Assembly: GCA_049322355.1 (NCBI GenBank) | Contig: JBMORG010000010.1 | Location: 310,001-374,000, forward strand | DNA: 64,000 nucleotides | Reading direction: 5' to 3' | Origin: 0-14-0-80-60-11 sp049322355 | GTDB lineage: Bacteria; Desulfobacterota; Desulfobaccia; Desulfobaccales; 0-14-0-80-60-11 | Shown here: one piece after another, positions 1 through 10,600 of the stretch | Position numbering within the stretch: the stretch's first letter is position 1 | Layout of the letters: every line of letters begins with the position of its first letter | Position numbers and translations under genes: made by a program | The notes under the pieces: model-generated | Seen by the model: only the letters and a program-made list of their open reading frames with translations | Databases searched by the model: none | Told to the model about the DNA's origin: nothing

Positions 1-3000
1 ACGGTTCCAGTATAATAATCCCCATTTCCATAGGTAAATTGAAAGGCATAGGCGACCAAGTCCAGGTCTGCCTCGTAATAGCCGCCTCCGAAAGAGAAAG
101 CTGGCTCTCCATAGCTGATAATGTAGTCGTATTCAGTGCCCAGGAAGCTGCTGCCCACTGCATACCCGGTGTTTACCGGGGTGTAAAGGGTGTCAGTCTC
201 CTGATCATAGTATTCATCCACGTAAACGTTGCCCCGCTGGCTGTCGTCCAGGCCTAAGGAGGTGTAGCCGGTGATCTGGTACTGCCCGGTGAGGCCGTGC
301 TCGTCGGTGGTAGCCAGGGTCCAGCTCACCTGGTAGCCCTGGTCCCAGTTCTCCCCGGCGTAATCAAAGCGGCCGTAAACCGTGCCGGTGTAATAGTCGC
401 CGTTGCCGTAGGTAAAAGTGAAATTGTACTTTATGGTCTCCCACCAGTCGGCTTCGATGGTGCCGCCGCCGAACATGAAGGCCGGCTCCCCATAACTGAT
501 GATGTAGTCAAACTCGGTGCCCAAGAAGTTGGCAGTTAAGGCGGTGCCGGCACTTACCGGGGAATACAGGTAGTTCATTTCAAAGTCATAGTACTCATCC
601 ACGTAAACGTGGCCCCGCTGACTGTCATCCAGTCCCAGGGAGGTGTAGCCGGTAATCCGGTACTGACCCGGCAGATCGTGCTCATCTGCGGTGTCCAGGG
701 TCCAATCCACCTGGTAGCCCTGGTCCCAGTTCTCTCCGGCGTAATCAAAACGGCCGTAAACCGTGCCGGTGTAATAGTCGCCGTTGCCATAGGTAAAGGT
801 GAAGTCGTAGGCCCTAGCCTCCCACCAGTCGGCTTCGTAATAGCCGCCGGCGAAATAGAAGGCGGGCTCCCCAGAACTGATAATATAGTCAAATTCGTAG
901 GTTAGGAAGTTGGAGGTGCGGGCGGTGCCGGCGTTTACCGGGGTGTAAAGGGTTTCCGTCTCCTGGTCATAGTATTCATCCACATAGACTTGGCCCCGCT
1001 GGCTGTCGTCCTGGCCCAAAGAGGTGTAGCCGGTGATCTGGTACTGTCCGGTGAGGCCGTGCTCGTCAACCACCTCCAAGTTCCAGCCATAATTGTAGCC
1101 CTGGTCCCAGTTCTCCCCGGCGTAGTCGAAGCGGCCGTAAACCGTGCCGGTGTAATAGTCGCCGTTGCCGTAGGTAAAGGTGAAGTCGTAGGCCCGGGCC
1201 TCCCACCAGTCGGCCTCGTAATAGCCGCCGGCGAAATAGAAGGCGGGTTCCCCAGAGCTGATAATATAGTCAAATTCGTAGGTTAGGAAGTTGGAGGTGC
1301 GGGCGGTGCCGGCGTTTACCGGGGTGTAAAGGGTCTCCGTCTCCTGGTCATAGTATTCTTCCACATAGACATGGCCGCGCTGGCTGTCATCCAGTCCCAA
1401 GGAGGCGTAGCCGGTGATCTGGTACTGTCCGGTGAGGCCGTGCTCGTCAACCACCTCCAAGTTCCAGCCATAATTGTAGCCCTGGTCCCAGTTCTCCCCG
1501 GCGTAATCAAAGCGGCCATAAACCGTCCCGGTGTAGTAGTCGCCGTTGCCGTAGGTAAAGGTGAAGTCGTAGGCCCTAGCCTCCCACCAGTCGGCCTCGT
1601 AATAGCCGCCGGCGAAATAGAAGGCGGGCTCCCCAGAGCTGATAATATAGTCAAATTCGTAGGTTAGGAAGTTGGAGGTGCGGGCGGTGCCGGCGTTTAC
1701 CGGGATATAGAGGGTGTTAGTCTCAAAATCATAATAGTGGTTCACATAGACGTTGCCGCGCTGGCTGTCGTCCAAACCCAAGGAGGTGTAGCCGGTGATC
1801 TGGTACTGGCCGATGAGGCCGTGCTCGTCAATTACTTCCAGGGTCCAGCCCACCTGGTAGCCTTGATCCCAGTTCTGGCCGGAGGGATCATAAAGACCAT
1901 AAACCGTGCCGGTATAATAATCGCCGTTGCCGTAGGTAAAGGTGAAGTCGTAGGCCCGAGCCTCCCACGGCTCGCCTTGGGTTATGCCGTCGGCTTCGTA
2001 GGTGCCACCGCCGAAAAAGAAGTCGGGTTCAGCGTACTGGATTATGTAATCATATTCATTGGTCAGGAAGCTGCTGGTCAGGTAACTGCCGGCGCTCACA
2101 GGAGTGTAAATGGTGTCTGTTTCAAAGTCATAGTACTGATCCACATAGACTTGGCCCCGCTGGCTGTCGTCCAGTCCCTGGGAGGTGTAGCCGGTGATTT
2201 GGTACTGTCCCGGGAGGTCATTCTCGTCGGTGGTATCAAGGGTCCAGCCCACCTGGTAGCCCTGGTCCCAATTCTCCCCGGCGTAGTCGAAGCGGCCGTA
2301 AACCCTGCCGGTGTAGTAGTCGCCATTGCCATAGGTAAAGGTGAAGGTGTAATTCCGGGCCTCCCACCAGTCAGCCTCGGTGGTGCCGCCCCCGAACAAG
2401 AAAGCCGGCTCCCCGTAGCTGATGATGTAGTCATATTCGCTGCTCAGATAGCTGAGACCATCGGTATTGCCAGCGTTAACTGGAACATATGTAGTGTTGG
2501 TTTCCTTATCGTAGTACTCATTAATATAAACAAAGCCCCGGAGGCTGTCGTACAGGCCGAGTGAAGTAAACCCGGTAATCCGGTACTGACCCGGCAGGCC
2601 GTGCTCGTCAGTGGTGTCCAGGGTCCAGCCCACCTGGTAGCCCTGGTCCCAATTCTCCCCGGCGTAGTCGAAACGGCCGTAGACCGAGCCGGTGTAGTAG
2701 TCGCCGTTGCCGTAAGTGAAGGTATAGGTGTATTCCCGGGCCTCCCACCAGTCGGCTTCGTAATAGCCGCCGGCGAAATAGAAGGCGGGCTCCCCAGAGC
2801 TGATAATATAGTCAAATTCGTAGGTTAGGAAGTTGGAGGTGCGGGCGGTGCCGGCGTTTACCGGGGTGTAAAGGGTTTCCGTCTCCTGGTCATAGTATTC
2901 ATCCACATAGACATGGCCGCGCTGGCTGTCGTCCAAACCCAAGGAGGCGTAGCCGGTGATCTGGTACTGTCCGGTGAGGCCGTGCTCGTCAACCACCTCC

Positions 3001-4620
3001 AAGTTCCAGCCATAATTGTAGCCCTGGTCCCAGTTCTCCCCGGCGTAATCAAAGCGGCCGTAAACTGTGCCGGTGTAATAGTCGCCGTTGCCATAAGTGA
3101 AGGTATAAGTGTACTCCCGGGCCTCCCACCAGTCGGCTTCATAGTAGCCGTTGCCGAAATAGAAGGCTGGCTCCCCATAGATGATGATGTAATCATACTC
3201 AATGCCCAGGAAGTTGCCGCCCACCAGGTTGCCGTTGTTTACCGGGGTGTACAGGGTGTCGGTTTCAAAATCATAGTACTGATCCACATAGACGGAGCCC
3301 CACTGGCTGTCGTCCAGGCCGAGTGAAGTAAACCCGGTGATCCGGTACTGACCCGGGAGGCCGTGCTCGTCGGTAGTATTCAGGGTCCAGCCCACCTGGT
3401 AGCCCTGGTCCCAGTTCTCCCCGGCATAGTCGAAGCGGCCGTAAACTGTGCCGGTGTAGTAGTCGCCGTTGCCGTAAGTGAAGGTATAGGTGTATTCCCG
3501 GGCCTCCCACCAGTCGGCTTCGTAATACCCGCCGGCGAAATAGAAAGCGGGCTCACCATAACTGATGATGTAGTCAAATTCATAGGTCAGGAAGTCGGAG
3601 GTAAGGGCAGTGCCGGCATTTACTGGGGTGTAGAGTGTGTTCGTTTCCTGATCATAGTACTGATCTACGTAGACGTAGCCCCGCTGGCTGTCATCCAGTC
3701 CCAGGGAGGTGTAGCCGGTGATCTCGTACTGGCCGGTGAGGCCGTGCTCGTCAGTGGTATTCAGGGTCCAGCCCACCTGGTAGCCTTGGTCCCAGTTCTC
3801 CCCGGCGTAATCGAAGCGGCCGTAAACCGTGCCGGTGTAGTAGTCGCCGTTGCCATAGGTAAAGTTGAAGTCGTAGGCCCTAGCCTCCCACCAGTCGGCT
3901 TCGTAATAGCCGCCGGCGAAATAGAAAGCGGGCTCACCATAACTGATGATGTAGTCAAATTCATAGGTCAGGAAGTTGGAGGTGAGGGCGGTGCCGGCAT
4001 TTACGGGAGTGTAAAAGGTCTCAGTCTCCTGGTCATAGTATTCATCTACATAGACTTTGCCCCGCTGGCTGTCGTCCAGTCCCAGGGAGGTGTAGCCGGT
4101 GATTTCGTACTGGCCGGTGAGGCCGTGCTCGTCGATCACCGCCAGGGTCCAGCCCACCTGGTAGCCCTGGTCCCAGTTCTCCCCGGCATAGTCGAAGCGG
4201 CCGTAAACTGTGCCGGTGTAATAGTCGCCGTTGCCGTAAGTGAAGGTATAGGTGTATTCCCGGGCCTCCCACCAGTCGGCTTCGTAATAGCCGCCGGCAA
4301 AGTAAAAGGCCAGCTCCCCGTAGCTGATGATGTAGTCAAATTCATAGGTCAGGAAGTTGGAGGTAAGGGCGGTGCCGGCGTTTACCGGAGTGTAGAGTGT
4401 GTTCGTTTCCTTATCATAGTACTGATCTACGTAGACGTTGCCCCGCTGGCTGTCGTCCTGTCCCAGGGAGGTGTAGCCGGTGATTTCGTACTGGCCGGTG
4501 AGGCCGTGCTCGTCGATCACCGCCAGGGTCCAGCCCACCTGGTAGCCTTGATCCCAGTTCTGGCCGGAGGCATCATAGAGACCGTAAACCGTACCGGTAT
4601 AATAATCGCCGTTGCCGTAG
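1..4620 (-). repeat. Tandem array of twelve 381-bp coding repeats
   Basis: The same landmark (codons for YYTG within YGNGDYYTGT) recurs on the plus strand at about 10, 391, 772, 1153, 1534, 1915, 2314, 2695, 3076, 3457, 3838, 4219 and 4600. All intervals are 381 bp except one of 399 bp, which carries an 18-bp in-frame insertion near 1975-2000. Each unit encodes 127 residues with invariant blocks such as GLDDSQRG, VYVDEYYD, YTPVN, FDYIIS, GEPAF and GGYYEADWWEARA. Many neighbouring units are nearly identical at the nucleotide level, which implies recent duplication or conversion. The array continues beyond the left edge. The module matches no family I can name. Confidence 0.95.
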
Positions 4621-7600
4621 GTAAAGGTGAAGTCGTAGGCCCGGGCCTCCCATGAGGGGGGTTCCGAGGCGTTGGCTTCCCAGTACCCTTCACCGAAATA
4701 GTAGGTCGGCTCCCCGGAGCTAATGATGTAGTCGGTTTCGCTGCCCAGGTAATCGGTTCCTACTGCGGCGCCGGTATTGAGGGGCAGATAGGCGTTGCCG
4801 CTTTGGGCGTCATAGTAGGCGTCCACCAACACCTGGCCGTTGCGGCTGTCATCCAAGAGCAAATAGGCCGCGGTGATCTCGTAATATCCCAAGGAACCGC
4901 TTTCTTCAGGAGCGTAAAACTTGTATCCCACTTCATAGAGGCGGCTTAACGGCGCATACACTGTACCGGTATAGTAATCCCCGCTGGCATAATGGAAGGT
5001 GAAGGAATAGCGGGCGGACTCGCTGCTGTTAAGGGTGGAAAGGAAAATTTCCTGGTTGGTGGCGGAGATATTACCGATATAGGCAATCTGACGGCTGTCG
5101 TTAATGACCGGGTTGTCCTCATCATAACCGGTGGAGGTTCTGGGGTTCAGCACTTCGCTGTTGAGCTGGAGATAAACATCCAGGTCATGGCCGTCGGAAC
5201 CCAGGAACACGATGCTCCCAAAGTTATTGATATCGCTATTACCGTTGTCGTAAATGGTGTCAACCACCTGGCTGATAACGCCGCCGCTGTAAAGGTAGGT
5301 GTCCCAGCCGTCGCCGTTATTTTGGCTCCAGGTAATCTGGCCGTGATCGTTGATCCGGGGGGATATATCGCTGTAAGCGTTGTCGGTGATCTGCCGGGTG
5401 ATCCAGACGCCGGGCGTGGCCGTAAAGGTGTAGAGGTAAATCTCTTCGTCAAGACCGTCCGAGCTGGCCCAGACTACCTGGCCCAGATTGTTGATGCGGT
5501 AATCCTCGGGATTGCTGGAATTAGGGATCTGCCCCCCCTGGCCTGCCTGGGCATCCCAGAGATAAAGGAAGGTATTGCCGTAGATATCGATAGATTTATA
5601 GACCATCAGGCTGGAGTCGTTGATATCAGGCGCCCAGCCGTAGCCCACCACCGTGGGGGTGCCGCCCACATAAACATTATAATGCATCACCTGGGGGCCG
5701 CTGGTTTGCGAGTAGTAGTTGTTCCAAACTATATCCCCCTGATTATTGAGCCGGGGGGTGACGTCATCGGTGTCATTATTGGTAATCTGGTAAGTCGTGC
5801 CATCGTAGTAGTAAATTTCATAATCATGTCCGTCCCAGCCTCTCCAGACTAATTGGCCACCACCGGCGAGATCGGGGTCACTGTCCTTCAGGTTATTGTT
5901 GGTGATCTGGGTATAGGTGCGGGTGCCTGCGGTGGGGACGGCCACATAGATGGCCGAGTTGCCGTCCGCGTCCCGCCCTTCCCAGGAGACCTGGCCCAGG
6001 TTGTTGATGCGGGGAAAAATGTCGTTGCCGCTGTTGCGGCTCAACTGGCTGACGGCGCCGTCATCATAAAGGTAAACATCCCAGTCCTGGCCGTTATACC
6101 CCTGCCAGACCACCTGTCCCTGGTTGTTGATACGGGGTTCCAGATCATCATAATTATTATGGGTGAGCTGGTAAACCGCGCCGTCATACTTGAAAATCTC
6201 AAAATCATGGCCGTCCCAGCCCTGCCAGACTATTTGGTTGCTGTCATTGAAGCGCGGCCGCAGGTCATTATAACTATTGTTGGTAACCTGGTACGCGGTG
6301 CCTCCGGAATAAAGCCAGAGCTCCCAGTCGGTGCCGTCATATCCAATATAGGTCAGATCACCGTTATTGTTGATCCGTTGTTGAACATCATCGTATGCGT
6401 TATTGGTGATCTGATGGATAGTGCCGTCGTAGAAATAGATTTCCCGGTTCCCGGACGGCCCCCCGACCCAGGCGATTTCCCCGGCATTATTCATCATGGG
6501 GTAATCGTCATTGATGCTGTTGGAAGTAATTTGGGTGATGAGGCTGTTGTGATAGAGGTAAATCTCTTTGTTGCCGTCGGGACCGCCGGCCCAGACGATG
6601 TCGCCGTTGACATTGATGATGGGTTGATGATACCGGGTCTCGCCAAAGACGGTATAAGCGGAACGGCCGTCGTCGTAGGCATTATTGGTAAGCTGGGTTA
6701 TAACGCCGTTATCGTAGAGGAAGACCTCCCAGTCATTCCCATCATACCCGGACCAGGTGATCTGGCCCTGGGCGTTGATGATGGCTGATTCACTATCCAG
6801 GGTGCCGCTGGTGATCTGCTGGACGGTGACGCCGTCGTACAGATATATCTGGTTGATGCCCGAGGCGTCTGAGCCCCACCAGACCATCTGGCCGCCGTTG
6901 CTCATGATGGGCTCAGAGTTGGTCGTGGCGAAATCTGTGACCCGGTCTGTGGTGTAATAAGAGGGCGTCTTGACGGCCCGGTAGATTTCCCAGTCATGCC
7001 CGTCGTATTCGGACCAGGCAATGGGCCCCCCCGGACCTACCCAGGTGTAGTTCAGGACGTCGAAGTTGCTGTGGGTTATCTGGTGTACAGCGCCGTCGGT
7101 GTAGAGGTACACCTGCCAGTGCTCGCCGTCGAAGCCGTTCCAGAGGAGTTCGCCCGTGGGGAAGATCTGGACCATGGTGGTGTCCGTCGTTCCCTGGGTA
7201 ATCTGCTTGGTGGTGCCTTCCACGTAGGTGTAGACCTGGTAGGCGGTGCCGTCGAACCCGCACCAGGCAATCATCCCGGCGTTGTTGATGACGCCGTAGA
7301 GGTTGTCATAGGCATTGTTGCTGATATTGGAGGTGACGCCGTCGTCGTATAGGTATATCTGCCTGCTGCCCTGGGGTCCGCTGGTCCAGACAATCTGTCC
7401 CCGGTCGTTGAATTTGACGTAGGAATCCCAAGTATCGTTGTTGCTGATGTTGGTGGTGTAACCCGTACCCGGGTCATAGAAGAAGATCTCCTGATCGCCG
7501 GGTTCGAACGCCGTCCAGATGAGCTGGCCGCTGTAATTAATCTTGGGATAATCATCGTTATAGGAATTATTGGTTATCTGTTGGGTGAGGCCGGTGCTGA

Positions 7601-10600
7601 TGGTGTAAACATAAATTTCGTGGTTGTTGGCCGGCCCGCCAGACCAGACGATCTTGCCCTGGCCGTTAAAAACCGGACCGTAATAGTATTCGTGATCCAG
7701 CATGGTGTAGAGGGAATGGCCGTCATCGTAAGAATTATCGGTGATCTGAGTAGTAGTGCCATTGTTATAGAGAAAGATTTCCCAGTCAGTGCCGTCAAAC
7801 CCTGACCAAGTCACCTGGCGGTCGCCCCAGATTACCGGAATATCGTCATCGTAACTGTTATTAGTGATCTGGGTAACAGTGCCGTTGACATTCAAGAATA
7901 TCTCATAGTCGTTGCCGTCAAATTCCGTATAAACGACCTGCCCCAAGCCGTTCATCCGCACGTACGGGTTATCGTAACTGTTGTTGGTGAACTCCTTGTA
8001 CAGGAAGGTGTCACTTTGAAAGACCGAGGCTTCGTAGTACCCGGCGCCGAAATAGTATTGGGGAACGCCGTCCTCGCGGATGAAGTCCCGTTCACTGCCC
8101 AAGTAGGCGTCACCCGCCGCCGCGCCGGAGTGCACCGGGGTGTAGTAACTCATGGACTGGATGTCGAAATAGGCGTCCACAAAGACTTGTCCCAGAGACC
8201 CGATATTAGAGGTGTAGGAATCTACCCCGGTGATGGTGTAGTAGCCCTGCTGGTTGTTCTCGTCGGTGACGGACTGCCAATAGCCCATCTGGTAGCCATA
8301 ATCAGGCGGGGCATACACCGTGCCGGAGTAGTAGTCGCCGTTGCCAAAGAAATACGTGAAGTTGTAGCCTATTCCCAGGACATCGGCCTCTGCATAGGGG
8401 TTGAAATTATAGGCGGGGTCGCCCCCGGTGAGAATGGCGTCGCTTTCGCTTTCCAGGTAATAGAGGCCCACCGGGGTGCCGGAGTTTACCGGGGTGAAGG
8501 TTTGCAGGCTTTCAAAGTCATAGTAGTTGTCGACGTAGACCTGGCCATCGACCCCGTTCTCCAGGTAATCGGCGATGCCGGTGATTCGATAAAAGCCGAG
8601 GTCAGTGTCGGGGTATATGATATCGCCCACTCCATAGGAATCATCCAACTCGCTGACGATAACCCGCCCGGTATAGTAATCCCCTATGGTATTGTAGAGG
8701 TAAATTTCGTTGGCCCCGGTCCAGACGATCTGCCCCTTCTGGTTGATATGAGGGAATTGATCCTCGGTGCTGTTATTGGTAACGGGGTGGATGTAGTAGC
8801 CATCCCCGCCATCCTGGCCCCAATAAATCTCGTGATTCCCCGTGGCGACCTGTGTAGTCCAGGCGATCTGGCCGGCATTGTTGATCACCGGGTCGCTGTC
8901 GGCAACGTTGTTAAAGGTGATCTGCTGGATGCTGCCTTGGTCATACAGGAAGATTTCGTTGTCGTTGCCGTCGCTGCGCACAAAGGCAATCTGGCCGGTG
9001 TCGTTGATATAGGGGTTGGTGTCGCCGTCGCCGCCGGTCAACTTGGTGGTAGTGTGGGCATGGGCGTCATAGGAATAGATATTTTTATTTCCGTAGCCTT
9101 CCCAACCGGAAAAAACGATCTGGCCGGAACTGTTGATCACCGGGACACTAATAACCCCATCCAAGGTATAGTTCATGAAGGCGCTGGAGGTGATGGTCCC
9201 CGCGTCATAGGCCTTCACCAGGGTCAGTTCGTCGGGGAGATAGCGGCTCTGGTTGTTTTCGCTGGTGGTGGCGGTGAGCCAGGTGATTTGGCCGCTGTCG
9301 TTGATCATGGGGAAATAGTCGTTGTAGATATCGTCGGTGAGCTGAGTCTTAACTCCGGTGTTCAAATCATAAAGATAAATCTCCAGGGAGGAGCCTTCCC
9401 AGCCGGACCAGACCACCTGGCCGGTATTGTTGATCCAGGGATAGAGGTTGTCATGGCCGCCGCCTTCATGGGTCAGGGGCCGGATCATGCCGTCGCTGTA
9501 CAGGTAAATCTCGTAGTTGTCCCCGTCCCACCCGAACCATACCGCCTGGCCCTGGTCATTGATGGAGGGATAGAAATCCGTTAGCGAATCATGCGTAATC
9601 CGGATGGGATTGAGGCCTTCATTATAGAAGGAGTAAGTGAACTCGTACGCCACCTCCACTACATCGGCTTCATAAAACATGGCGTCGTACATACCGAAAA
9701 GGTGAGAAGTGGAGTCTTCCGAGATGATGTAATCGTATTCGCTGGCCAGATAGGAAAAGCCCACCGCGGTGCCGGAGTTTAGCGGGGTGTATCCGGCGTC
9801 GTTTTCGTGGTCGTAATAATAATTGACATACACCTGGCCTTCCTGGCTGGAGTCGGTGATGTAGCTGACGCCGGTGATCTCGTAATAGTCTATGTAGACA
9901 TTTTCATCCGGCTGATTGATAGTTGCCCCCAGGTAATAACCATAATCCACCGGGGCATAGACCTGGCCGGTATAATAGTCGCCGTCGGCATAATGCAAGG
10001 TGAAGTCGAAGACCCCGGTGGCGGCGGGGGCCGCGGTGGATTGTTCCACGAGGCCATAAGTCCCGTAGGCATATCTACTCCCGTCAATCCAGGTTCCAGC
10101 GCCATCCCAGTTGAGGTAGCCATAATCTTCATTGCCATCATAGTTGTTGGGCTCACCCACCCCTGTATCCCAGTTGGTGTAAGAAACCGGCTCGCCGCTG
10201 ACCCAGGCCCAGTGGCCGGCGGGTTCGGCCTGTCGGTCAGTTTGATAGAGGCCGATATAATAAGAATGGCTTGAGCCGAACTGGCTCATTAGCCAGTCGT
10301 TTTCCGTGGAGTCATTGACGGTCGCCAGGTTGCCGCCCAGGGCTGCGGCCCTGGCCTGGGAGGCAACCCAACTATCGGAATAGCCGATAAAACCATAGTC
10401 GTAGGTCACGGAATAATAGCTGCCGGTGTCGGGGTTATAAACCCACAAATCCGCTTCCCGGAAGAGCTCGTAACTCGCATCGTAGCCGAACATGAAGGCC
10501 GGGGCGTCGGCTACCACGATATAATCCGATTCGCTGCCCAGGTAATTGTCGCCCACCGCGCTGCCCCAGTTTAGGGTGGGTAAGTCCTGACCGGATTCGC

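Noticed and set aside
1..4620. CRISPR array as an explanation of the regular repeats
   Set aside because: The unit is 381 bp, fully coding and in frame, with no short repeat/spacer alternation.
3363..9584. Long plus-strand open frames opposite the giant gene (up to 522 codons)
   Set aside because: All lie in one phase opposite the giant gene and translate into Val/Ala/Gly-rich mirror copies of its repeats.
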